Below the pieces are notes generated by a model. The model was not told the DNA's origin and did no database searches. It saw only the letters and a program-made list of their open reading frames with translations. The position numbers and the translations under genes are program-made. DNA of 6,257 nt from an uncultured Succinatimonas sp. Its GTDB lineage: Bacteria > Pseudomonadota > Gammaproteobacteria > Enterobacterales > Succinivibrionaceae. Position 1 is the stretch's first letter; each line of letters opens with the position of its first letter. Shown piece by piece: positions 1 through 6,014 of the stretch. Location: contig URKL01000111.1 in assembly GCA_900548485.1 (NCBI GenBank), positions 1 through 6,257 of the forward strand, written 5' to 3'.

Positions 1-30
1 ATGGTGACTGATAAAATTTTGAATTTAAGT

Positions 31-57
31 GCCTACTGTAACTAGTAGACAATTTTT
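31..57 (+). terminator. Weak hairpin followed by T-run, possible terminator
   Basis: Bases 31-37 pair with 44-50 (seven positions, one mismatch at C32/A49) around a six-base loop, and are followed by AATTTTT at 51-57. This would suit an intrinsic terminator for a plus-strand gene lying to the left of the window. The stem is short and AT-containing, so support is weak. In the minus direction, behind the tRNA genes, the same stem is not followed by a T-run. Apart from this and a TTTTGCAAAA palindrome at 54-63, bases 1-99 hold nothing I can identify. Confidence 0.25.
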
Positions 58-99
58 GCAAAAGGTCGGGTCGGAGGTTTGATGATTGATTTTGAGCAA

Positions 100-175
100 T
101 GGTGGAGACAACCGGAGTTGAACCGGCGACCTTCTACATGCGAAGCAGATGCTCTACCAACTGAGCTATATCCCC
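100..175 (-). tRNA. tRNA-Ala, anticodon CGC
   Basis: On the minus strand a complete 76-base cloverleaf can be folded. The acceptor GGGGATA pairs with TGTCTCC and includes the G3-U70 wobble pair that is the main identity element for alanyl-tRNA synthetase. The D-arm is GCTC/GAGC, the anticodon stem TCTGC/GTAGA has the loop TTCGCAT (anticodon CGC, for codon GCG), and the T-arm loop is TTCAACT. The discriminator base is A and the terminal CCA is encoded (bases 102-100). The gene lies 30 bases behind tRNA-Gly on the same strand with no promoter visible between them, so the two are probably one precursor transcript. A CGC anticodon for Ala is unusual in this group: E. coli uses only UGC and GGC. 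Confidence 0.96.
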
Positions 176-193
176 ACTTTGACTCTGAAAGGA

Positions 194-309
194 GATCAAT
201 TTAGATGGAGCGAGTGACGGGAATCGAACCCGCGTTAGTAGCTTGGGAAGCTACAGTTCTACCATTGAACTACACTCGCAACAGGTGAGTATTTTACTCT
301 AAATTGATC
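194..309. repeat. Perfect 12-bp inverted repeat flanking tRNA-Gly
   Basis: GATCAATTTAGA reads on the plus strand at 194-205, and the same 12 bases read on the minus strand at 309-298. The arms flank the tRNA-Gly gene (206-279). One arm abuts the encoded CCA end. The other lies in the spacer between the -35 and -10 boxes of the tRNA promoter. In a transcript reading through from the upstream DUF1537 gene, the arms could pair into a 12-bp stem enclosing the tRNA. In a transcript started at the tRNA promoter, the 5' arm would be absent. The repeat is seen directly; the function is inference. Confidence 0.8.
206..279 (-). tRNA. tRNA-Gly, anticodon CCC
   Basis: On the minus strand a complete 74-base cloverleaf can be folded. 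The acceptor GCGAGTG pairs perfectly with CACTCGC. The D-arm region is GTTCAATGGTAGAAC and the anticodon stem GTAGC/GCTAC has the loop TTCCCAA, giving anticodon CCC for codon GGG. The T-loop is TTCGATT, the discriminator is T, and CCA is encoded at 208-206. The anticodon loop and D-arm closely match E. coli tRNA-Gly(CCC), glyU. It is the first gene of the tRNA pair, with its 5' end about five bases from the predicted transcription start, so a very short leader is expected for RNase P to remove. Confidence 0.97.
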
Positions 310-318
310 CTATGTCAA
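291..318 (-). promoter_or_regulatory. Promoter of the tRNA-Gly/tRNA-Ala pair
   Basis: On the minus strand, TTGACA (bases 318-313, perfect -35) is followed after 16 bases by TAAAAT (296-291, 5 of 6 match to the -10 consensus). Transcription would start near base 284, about five bases before the mature tRNA-Gly. The -35 box contains the TGA stop codon of the DUF1537 gene (317-315), so gene end and promoter share bases. The short inverted repeat GAGTA/TACTC (287-299) covers the -10. The boxes are seen directly; their activity is inferred. Confidence 0.8.
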
Positions 319-1643
319 ATAACAAGCTTACGTTTTAAATATTGCAGACTATCTGTAATTGTATTGGTATCTGTAGCTGATGAAGCTGAAGCTACACACT
401 TCAATCCTTGATATTCACCGTCTATCATTTCACCGTAACAGGTTAAAGGTAAAACCTGGCCTAAAATGTGAATACCCATAGATTTAAGTTCACGACAGAC
501 AGCTACAGTAAACTCAGCTCCGGTAGTATAGAAAGCTTGAATTTCAGGGCGTTTTTGTAAAACTTTATGGGTTATTTCTCCATAAGCTGTGGCAATAATA
601 TCTAAAGCTTCATTAGCTGTACGATTAGTCTTAAGTAAGGTTTCTTGATATTCTTGATTTAGCTCTGTACTTGCAAGCATATTATCTGATACAGCAAAGG
701 CTGTAGTATAGCGATCAAAACGACTTACAATCTCAGCTACTACACGATTGATTTCCTCTGAGCGATGATGATCTTCTTTTAAAAGTTCTAGATTATGCAC
801 AGTTACAAGAAGAACTTTTTCTTCTAAGCGTAGCATTTCTACCTGTGCTGAAATTAAAGGATTGTTGCCACCAACAATACCAAAAATCTTAGGCGAACGA
901 CTATTATTAAGTAAAGGCATATTTGGTCTATGCATTACTTTACGGGCTAAGGTTGCAGTAAAAGGACCAGGATCAACAGCTAAAAATTTAATGCCAGATA
1001 AAACTACAGCATCAGCAATCATATTGATTTCTTCTTGTGAGGTACAATCCATAACGATCGCTCGGGTGCCATTATCGGCGAGTTCTTTAATGGTTTTGGC
1101 TAGATGATGGGTACCTTTTAAGAATTCTTTTAAATGCAAAGCTTCAGCATGGTAGCGAAATTTTTCTGTAAATAGATCAGCTACACGTCCGCTATGAGCT
1201 GGTTGTAAATCCTCTAACCCCTCTAAGGATTTTTGCAAAGGTTTTCCGTCAACTAAGATATAGCCACCTACATTCGTGCGCTTTAAAGCAGGAAAGGCTG
1301 GAACAACAATAGCTACACGATCGTTATCGCCTAGAGCATCAAGTAAAGCTTCTGTTTCGGCGCAAGTATTGCCTCGCATGGCAGGATCAATACGTTTAGC
1401 GTAAAGTTTTACCTCAGTTTTTTTGAGCAGACGCGAGGCGTAAAATACTATTTGGTAGCTTTGTTGCGGACTTAAATGTCTGGAGTTAGTGGCATATACT
1501 AAGCAGTCATAATTATTAATTATAGGATCTTTAAGTCCTCGGGCATTCATTAAAGATAAGACGCTTGAGCCATTTTTTTCAAGCATGGCTCCAACAGCGC
1601 TGCCACCTGTAATTTCATCAGCAATAACAATACATTGAATCAT
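315..1643 (-). CDS. Four-carbon acid sugar kinase-like protein (DUF1537), possibly inactive
   Basis: A protein of 442 residues, the usual length for this family, whose characterised members (OtnK, DtnK, LtnD) phosphorylate four-carbon sugar acids with ATP. The N-terminal sugar-binding domain is recognisable: IADEITGG at 7-14 stands for the family's DD-x-TG motif, KR-x-D at 83-86 and RGN at 90-92 are present, followed by VVPAFPALKRTNVGG at 113-127 and DPGPF at 224-228. The C-terminal nucleotide-binding domain looks degraded: the usual TGGDT reads TGAEF (374-378), and the usual glycine-rich K-x-GG stretch near the end reads ASASSATD (418-425). The ATG start has an AAGGA ribosome-binding site (1655-1651) seven bases ahead, almost touching the ptsI stop, so the two genes are probably translated from one message. 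The family usually sits with pdxA2 or sugar-acid dehydrogenase genes; none is seen here. No terminator follows it. Family assignment is firm; substrate and activity are unknown, and a regulatory role beside enzyme I is inference. Confidence 0.85.
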   Translation of the reverse strand: MIQCIVIADEITGGSAVGAMLEKNGSSVLSLMNARGLKDPIINNYDCLVYATNSRHLSPQQSYQIVFYASRLLKKTEVKLYAKRIDPAMRGNTCAETEALLDALGDNDRVAIVVPAFPALKRTNVGGYILVDGKPLQKSLEGLEDLQPAHSGRVADLFTEKFRYHAEALHLKEFLKGTHHLAKTIKELADNGTRAIVMDCTSQEEINMIADAVVLSGIKFLAVDPGPFTATLARKVMHRPNMPLLNNSRSPKIFGIVGGNNPLISAQVEMLRLEEKVLLVTVHNLELLKEDHHRSEEINRVVAEIVSRFDRYTTAFAVSDNMLASTELNQEYQETLLKTNRTANEALDIIATAYGEITHKVLQKRPEIQAFYTTGAEFTVAVCRELKSMGIHILGQVLPLTCYGEMIDGEYQGLKCVASASSATDTNTITDSLQYLKRKLVI

Positions 1644-1655
1644 TTTTAAATCCTT

Positions 1656-3326
1656 TTATCCTAAAGTGGCAATCCTGGCTCTAAGTCTTAAAACATTAGG
1701 CGGAACAACAGAAATTTCATCAATGCCTAACTGGATAAGTTTAGCTAAGAACTTATCATTAGAGGCCCCTTCTCCACAAATACCCACCCAAATTCCCGCA
1801 GCATGTCCATTGTTTATTGTTGTTTCTATAAGTCTTAAAACAGCATGATGGAAAGGGTCTAAATATTTAGCAATATTAGAATTTTGTCTATCTGCTGCTA
1901 ATGTAAATTGGGTTAGATCATTAGTACCAATACTAAAGAAATCAACTAAAACAGCAAGCTCATCACTAATTAGAGCCGCAGCAGGAGTCTCTATCATAAT
2001 GCCAAATTCAATATCGTCCTTAAAAGGAGTCCCTTGGGCACTAAGATCTTTTTTGACCTCAGATAAAATTTTAAGACACTCCTGAACTTCCTCAACCGTT
2101 GTAATCATTGGCACCATGATTGCAAGACGTCCATACATTGAAGCGCGTAAGAGAGCACGTAATTGTGTTTTAAATAAAACCTTATTAGAAAGGCATAAAC
2201 GAATAGCTCTCAAACCCATAGCCGGATTTTCTTCATGTTTTAGCATGAAATATTCACAAGTTTTATCTGCTCCGATATCTAGTGTTCGGATAATCACTCT
2301 TTTCCCATCCATTTGCGAGAGCAGTTCTTTATAAACTTCAAATTGCTCATCCTCTGTCGGGTAATCGTGAGCTTGGAGGAAGATATATTCACTGCGGAAT
2401 AAACCAATGCCTTCAGCATCTGAGGATTTTACTAAATCAAGATCAGCTAAAGATCCTGCATTAGCATAGAGACAAATTTGACGACCTTGGCGTGTTACTG
2501 TTTTTTTGCCTCTAAATTGTTCTAAATGAGCCTGTTGGGCATCGACGGTACGTTTTAAAGAGACATATTTTTCTATAGTCTTTTCATCAGGATTTATAAT
2601 AATAAGGCCTGATGCACCATCGACAATAGCGAATTTGCCTTCAAGACTTTCTTTTAAATCATCACCAATGCAGACTACAGTTGGAATGCCCATGGTTCTA
2701 GCAAAAATTACTGTATGGGAACGAGTAGAACCAGCGGAGGTGATAATAGCGGTAACTTTACCTTGATCAAGCTGTACAGTTTCAGAAGGTGCTAAATCAT
2801 CAGTAGCTAATATAGTCTGACCATTGTCGCGATATTTTATGCCATTGTTTTTTAGCTTGCCTGCGTGCATCATTAAAATTTCATTGACACGCCGTGAGAC
2901 ATCGATAACGTCTGTTGCTCTACCTTGCATATAGTCGTTATCCATAGCTCTAAATTGTTGTTCAAAACGACGAGCAACAATATCTACAGCATATTCTGCG
3001 TTAGCCTGTTCATTTTTTATGACATTATTGATAGCTTCGACATAATCTGGATCATCTAGCATCATTTGATGAATCTGGAAAAGAACGGCATTTTGTTCAC
3101 CAAGCTTTTCCAAAGAAACGTCATAAAGTGCACCTAGTTGAGAAATTGCATGTAGACGAGCCTTTTCAAAGCGGTTGCACTCAGCTTCTACATCTATGAT
3201 CGTATGTTTTGTGTGGATGCTAGAGAAACGTTGCAGAAAACTGATATGACCAAAGGCAATACCACGGTTTGCAGGTGTTCCTTTTAATGATAGGTTTTGC
3301 ATCTCAGATAAGTTAGCGTTGTTCAA
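1656..3326 (-). CDS. ptsI: Phosphoenolpyruvate-protein phosphotransferase (PTS enzyme I)
   Basis: This cytoplasmic enzyme takes phosphate from phosphoenolpyruvate onto a histidine and passes it to HPr, the first step of PTS sugar uptake. It has 556 residues, against 575 in E. coli. The order is typical: N-terminal GTPANRGIAFG (16-26), helical HPr-binding region, phosphohistidine site with His204 in SHT (203-205), then the PEP-binding barrel. The barrel has GIGLFRSE (306-313), RTLDIGADK (347-355), NPAMGLRAIR (367-376), IETPAA (445-450), DFFSIGTNDLTQ (462-473) and the catalytic cysteine in GICGE (Cys517). All key residues are present, so it should be active. The site reads GSTRSHT where E. coli has GGRTSHT, and several stretches (DDLAPSETVQLD, DIGADK, EENPA) recall clostridial enzyme I; that comparison is from memory. 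Neither ptsH nor crr is adjacent, unlike the ptsHI-crr operon of enterobacteria. The start is TTG (3326-3324), chosen because GAAGGA lies six bases before it; the later in-frame ATG at 3302 has no such site. The DUF1537 gene follows after 12 bases. Confidence 0.95.
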   Translation of the reverse strand: MNNANLSEMQNLSLKGTPANRGIAFGHISFLQRFSSIHTKHTIIDVEAECNRFEKARLHAISQLGALYDVSLEKLGEQNAVLFQIHQMMLDDPDYVEAINNVIKNEQANAEYAVDIVARRFEQQFRAMDNDYMQGRATDVIDVSRRVNEILMMHAGKLKNNGIKYRDNGQTILATDDLAPSETVQLDQGKVTAIITSAGSTRSHTVIFARTMGIPTVVCIGDDLKESLEGKFAIVDGASGLIIINPDEKTIEKYVSLKRTVDAQQAHLEQFRGKKTVTRQGRQICLYANAGSLADLDLVKSSDAEGIGLFRSEYIFLQAHDYPTEDEQFEVYKELLSQMDGKRVIIRTLDIGADKTCEYFMLKHEENPAMGLRAIRLCLSNKVLFKTQLRALLRASMYGRLAIMVPMITTVEEVQECLKILSEVKKDLSAQGTPFKDDIEFGIMIETPAAALISDELAVLVDFFSIGTNDLTQFTLAADRQNSNIAKYLDPFHHAVLRLIETTINNGHAAGIWVGICGEGASNDKFLAKLIQLGIDEISVVPPNVLRLRARIATLG

Positions 3327-3332
3327 GATAGT

Positions 3333-3338
3333 TCCTTC
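3333..3338 (-). promoter_or_regulatory. Ribosome-binding site fixing the TTG start of ptsI
   Basis: GAAGGA on the minus strand (3338-3333) lies six bases before the TTG at 3326-3324. The alternative ATG at 3302-3300 is preceded only by TTATCTGAG, which is a poor match. The strong site supports a TTG start, which may lower the translation rate. Confidence 0.7.
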
Positions 3339-3353
3339 AGTGTAATACTGTGG

Positions 3354-3376
3354 AAAGATATGGTAGTAGTATCTTT
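3354..3376. promoter_or_regulatory. Palindrome at the ptsI transcription start, possible operator
   Basis: AAAGATA (3354-3360) and TATCTTT (3370-3376) form a perfect 7+7 inverted repeat around nine bases. It begins directly next to the predicted -10 box of ptsI (3377-3382), so it covers the expected start point and first transcribed bases. It could bind a dimeric regulator that blocks ptsI, or form a weak hairpin at the 5' end of the message. No known regulator's site is recognised. Confidence 0.4.
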
Positions 3377-3403
3377 ATTATAACCAAACTTTTTTTATGT
3401 GAA
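3377..3403 (-). promoter_or_regulatory. Predicted ptsI promoter
   Basis: On the minus strand a perfect TATAAT (3382-3377) lies 44-55 bases ahead of the ptsI start. A TTCACA (3403-3398, 5 of 6 to the -35 consensus) stands 15 bases upstream of it, shorter than the ideal 17. The -10 is convincing and the -35 less so. Transcription would begin near 3370 and give a leader of about 44 bases. Confidence 0.6.
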
Positions 3404-3445
3404 TGCTTATCAAGAATAAGAGTTTTAGTTTGTCGCGTGTGTATG

Positions 3446-3454
3446 TGTTAAAAT
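3446..3454 (+). promoter_or_regulatory. Predicted gltX promoter (extended -10)
   Basis: TGT followed by TAAAAT (3446-3454) matches an extended -10 element (TG, one base, then the hexamer), which can work with a poor -35 box. No good -35 is present at the right distance; TTAGTT or TAGTTT near 3425-3431 are weak. Transcription would start near 3461, leaving about 20 bases of leader before the gltX ATG. It is divergent from the ptsI promoter about 65 bases away. Confidence 0.5.
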
Positions 3455-3481
3455 ACCACAAATCTTTTTTTAGGGTGAAAC

Positions 3482-4885
3482 ATGTTAGTCAAAACCAGAT
3501 TTGCTCCGTCACCTACCGGCTTTTTACACGTAGGTGGTGCTCGTACCGCTTTATTCTCATGGCTTTATGCTCGTCATTGTAATGGTCAATTCGTATTACG
3601 TATCGAAGATACTGATCGCGAAAGATCTACTCAGCCTGCAATTGATGCCATTATTGATTCTATGAAATGGCTTAATCTCAATTGGGATGAAGGCCCTTAT
3701 TATCAGACCAAACGTTTTGATCGTTATCGTGAGGTTATTGATAAGCTTTTAGCTGAAGGTAAAGCCTATAAATGCTATTGCAGTAAAGAGCGTCTTGAAA
3801 AGATGCGTGAAGACCAGATGAAAAATGGTCAAAAGCCTCGTTATGACGGTCATTGCCGTGATGATAAAACTGAGCATGATCCAAGCGAGAGTTATGTTAT
3901 TCGTTTTAGAAATCCTGATGATGGTGTAGTTGCCTTTGATGATATGGTTAAAGGCCATGTTGAGTTTAAAAATCAGGAATTAGATGACTTTATTATCCAA
4001 CGCTCTGATGGAACCCCAACTTATAATTTCTGTGTAGTTGTTGATGATTGGGATATGGGAATTACCCATGTTATTCGAGGAGATGATCATGTCAACAATA
4101 CTCCTCGCCAAATCAACCTTTATAAGGCTTTAGGAGCTCCTGTTCCGGTATTTTGCCATTTGGCTATGATTTTAGGCGATGATGGCGCTAAATTATCTAA
4201 GCGTCATGGTGCTGTTTCTGTAATGCAGTATCGTGAGGATGGTTATTTACCCGAGGCTTTAGTTAACTATTTAGTACGTTTAGGCTGGAGCCATGGTGAT
4301 CAGGAAATTTTCTCAGTTGAAGAGATGATTTCTTTATTTTCATTAGATGCAATTACCAAGAGTGCCTCAGGTTTCAATACTAAGAAGCTTGATTGGTTAA
4401 ATGCTCATTATATGAAGACCTTGCCTGCAGAGATAGTTGCTTCTGAATTAGAGTGGCATTTAAAGCGCCAAGGTTTAGAGGATTTAAGTTCAGGACCGGA
4501 TCTTAATTTAGTAGTTAAGAACTATGCTGAGCGTACTCATACCTTAAAGGAAATGGCGCAAAAGGCTATGTGCTATTACAAGGACTTTGAGGATTATGAT
4601 CCTGCTGCTGTAAAGAAATGGATCAAAGATGGTTCTGTTGAGATCTTAAAGGATGCTCGCGATACTTTAAAGGCCTTAGATAATTGGGATGCTAAGCTTA
4701 TTGATGAAGCTTTAGAAAATCTAGCCAAGCGTCATGAGGTAGGTATGGGTAAGGTTGGCCAACCTTTACGTGTAGCAATTACAGGTACGGCTATGTCTCC
4801 TGGTATCGGCGATACCATGATTTTAGCCGGAAAAGAACGCGCTATAGCTCGAATTGAGCGAGCCATAGCTCACTTTGGTGCTTAA
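3482..4885 (+). CDS. gltX: Glutamyl-tRNA synthetase
   Basis: This cytoplasmic class I aminoacyl-tRNA synthetase joins glutamate to tRNA-Glu using ATP, for protein synthesis and, in many bacteria, for haem precursors. It has 467 residues, like the 471 of E. coli, and aligns with it throughout. The HIGH-type signature is HVGG in [13 protein letters not shown] (7-19). The KMSKS-type loop is KLSKR (237-241). Conserved [24 protein letters not shown] (180-203) and NTPRQ (206-210) line the active site, and [13 protein letters not shown] (420-432) ends the anticodon-binding domain. Of the zinc ligands known in E. coli (Cys98, Cys100, Cys125, His127), the three cysteines are kept at the same numbers but position 127 is Asp. 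The start ATG has AGGG (3472-3475) six bases ahead and the N-terminus [13 protein letters not shown] is as expected. It is divergent from ptsI and ends before a strong terminator. Confidence 0.98.
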   Translation: MLVKTRFAPSPTGFLHVGGARTALFSWLYARHCNGQFVLRIEDTDRERSTQPAIDAIIDSMKWLNLNWDEGPYYQTKRFDRYREVIDKLLAEGKAYKCYCSKERLEKMREDQMKNGQKPRYDGHCRDDKTEHDPSESYVIRFRNPDDGVVAFDDMVKGHVEFKNQELDDFIIQRSDGTPTYNFCVVVDDWDMGITHVIRGDDHVNNTPRQINLYKALGAPVPVFCHLAMILGDDGAKLSKRHGAVSVMQYREDGYLPEALVNYLVRLGWSHGDQEIFSVEEMISLFSLDAITKSASGFNTKKLDWLNAHYMKTLPAEIVASELEWHLKRQGLEDLSSGPDLNLVVKNYAERTHTLKEMAQKAMCYYKDFEDYDPAAVKKWIKDGSVEILKDARDTLKALDNWDAKLIDEALENLAKRHEVGMGKVGQPLRVAITGTAMSPGIGDTMILAGKERAIARIERAIAHFGA

Positions 4886-4895
4886 TTATTATATG

Positions 4896-4920
4896 AGGCA
4901 GACTGAGGTCTGCCTTTTTT
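4896..4920 (+). terminator. Intrinsic terminator after gltX
   Basis: GGCAGAC (4897-4903) pairs perfectly with GTCTGCC (4908-4914) around the loop TGAG, with a further A-T pair at 4896/4915, and runs straight into six T bases (4915-4920). It lies 11 bases after the gltX stop codon. The next gene, rcsF, starts only 13 bases past the T-run, so either readthrough or a promoter inside the end of gltX must serve it. Confidence 0.9.
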
Positions 4921-4933
4921 AGGAATTTATTTC

Positions 4934-5308
4934 ATGAAATTTTGCTTTTTGCTCTTAGCCTCTATTTTTTTGAGTGCTTGCTCTGGGGTATCTTTTCATA
5001 CTAATTTAGATCCAAGCAATATAAAAGAATATTATAAGCCGTCAGCAGTTGAGGTTATTGAATCCGATGCGGCACTAGATAATCGTCCTTATAAAGTTAT
5101 TTCCCAGGTTAAGGGTATGGCTTGTCAGCTTAATGATCGTGATTATATTGCTACTGAAGCTGATGCTCGCACTGAGGCTAGAATTAAGGCTGTAGACGCT
5201 GGAGCTAATGCTATTCGTTTTGGCAAATGTGTGCGTATAGAAAACTCTCCTGCTTGTAAGGTTTCTATAACCTGCTATGGTGATGCTTTAAGTGTTGATG
5301 AGCAATAA
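4934..5308 (+). CDS. rcsF: Outer-membrane lipoprotein RcsF, envelope-stress sensor
   Basis: RcsF sits in the outer membrane facing the periplasm, senses lipopolysaccharide and cell-wall damage, and relieves inhibition of the Rcs phosphorelay through IgaA. The 124-residue product has a short lipoprotein signal (residues 1-15) with lipobox LSAC. Cys16 would be lipidated, and Ser17 after it is compatible with outer-membrane sorting. The globular domain matches E. coli RcsF. Cysteines 64, 99, 108 and 114 have exactly the spacing (35, 9, 6) of the two E. coli disulfide pairs Cys74-Cys118 and Cys109-Cys124, and the ending CYGDALSV matches CIGSALNI. The linker after the lipid anchor is about ten residues shorter than in E. 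coli and lacks its proline- and lysine-rich make-up. AGGA (4921-4924) stands nine bases before the ATG. It overlaps trmO by 11 bases, and the same rcsF-trmO adjacency occurs in E. coli, which supports the call. Confidence 0.93.
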   Translation: MKFCFLLLASIFLSACSGVSFHTNLDPSNIKEYYKPSAVEVIESDAALDNRPYKVISQVKGMACQLNDRDYIATEADARTEARIKAVDAGANAIRFGKCVRIENSPACKVSITCYGDALSVDEQ

Positions 5309-6014
5309 TCAAAAAATAATTATTACTCCAATTGGCAGGATCCGCACCCCTTATGGTCAAAAATTTGCTGTACCTAGACAGCCTGGATTGGCGCCGCATG
5401 CTTTAGGGGTGATTGAGTTTTTTAAACCATATAGTGTGTCTGAGGCCTTTGGTGGTTTAGAAGGTTTTAGCCATATACATATCCTATTTGTTTTTGATAA
5501 AGCTCCTTATGAAAAATTTCATGCCACAGTAAGGCCTCCTCGTTTAGGTGGTAATACAACTTGTGGTGTGTTTGCAAGTCGTTCTCCTTTTAGGCCATCA
5601 AGTATTGGTTTATCCACAGTAAAAATAGTGGAAATTAGAGAACATCTAGGGGAAGTCTCAATTGTCGTTGCCGGTGCTGATTTAGTAGATGGAACACCTA
5701 TTATTGATATTAAACCTTATATCCCATTTGTAGATGCCATTGTCGATGCAAAAGGTGGTTTTGCCTCGCAAATACCACCGCAATTTGAAGTGAAATTTTC
5801 TGATTTAGCTTTAGAAAAGCTTCAACCTTTAGGTGAGAGGAGATTTTTAGCAATAAAAGAGACTTTAGCTCAGGATCCCAGACCTGCTTATAAAGATGAC
5901 AATGATGAGAAGATTTACTATGCTTTGCTCTATAACCATGATGTAATGTTTAAAGTAAAAAACTCCATCATTGAGGTTTTAGATGTGATTATAAGGGGAG
6001 AGCCATCATGCTAA
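5298..6014 (+). CDS. trmO: tRNA (N6-threonylcarbamoyladenosine37) methyltransferase TrmO
   Basis: TrmO (TsaA, YaeB) uses S-adenosylmethionine to methylate the t6A base at position 37 of tRNA-Thr, giving m6t6A and slightly improving decoding. The 238-residue product is as long as E. coli TrmO (235) and matches it throughout: PIGRIRTPYGQKFAVPRQPGL (11-31), LEGFSHIHILFVF (54-66), TVRPPRLGG (77-85), GVFASRSPFRP (90-100), DLVDGTPIIDIKPYIPF (128-144), and the C-terminal AQDPRPAY (191-198). I chose the ATG at 5298; a GTG at 5292 in the same frame is possible but would add only two residues, and E. coli TrmO also begins with MS. No clear ribosome-binding site precedes either start, so translation probably depends on ribosomes finishing rcsF, whose stop lies ten bases inside. 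Its end overlaps the following HAD gene by seven bases. Confidence 0.95.
   Translation: MSNNQKIIITPIGRIRTPYGQKFAVPRQPGLAPHALGVIEFFKPYSVSEAFGGLEGFSHIHILFVFDKAPYEKFHATVRPPRLGGNTTCGVFASRSPFRPSSIGLSTVKIVEIREHLGEVSIVVAGADLVDGTPIIDIKPYIPFVDAIVDAKGGFASQIPPQFEVKFSDLALEKLQPLGERRFLAIKETLAQDPRPAYKDDNDEKIYYALLYNHDVMFKVKNSIIEVLDVIIRGEPSC
5993..6000 (+). promoter_or_regulatory. Strong ribosome-binding site for the HAD gene
   Basis: AAGGGGAG lies inside the end of trmO, seven bases before the ATG at 6008. It fixes the start of the partial hydrolase gene and shows that the overlap with trmO is real rather than a misread start. Confidence 0.75.

Noticed and set aside
1..45. Possible tail of a plus-strand gene ending in TAG at 43-45
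   Set aside because: The frame is open only for 14 codons from the window edge and the residues resemble nothing recognisable; the weak hairpin over the stop codon is the only support.
862..1107. 81-codon plus-strand frame opposite the DUF1537 gene
   Set aside because: It is an antisense shadow of a clear family protein, has no ribosome-binding site in front, and its residues are low in recognisable motifs. Similar frames opposite ptsI (1666-1848, 2116-2334) and gltX (3749-3958) were rejected for the same reason.
3300..3302. ATG of codon 9 as the ptsI start
   Set aside because: There is no ribosome-binding site before it, while the TTG at 3326-3324 has GAAGGA at ideal spacing.
3398..3414. 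CRP-like site beginning TGTGA upstream of ptsI
   Set aside because: The left half matches, but the right half reads TCAAG at a spacing of seven instead of TCACA at six, and it overlaps the proposed -35 box. It is too weak to call.
5292..5297. GTG start for trmO six bases before the ATG
   Set aside because: It adds only two residues, has no better ribosome-binding site, and the E. coli protein aligns with the ATG start.
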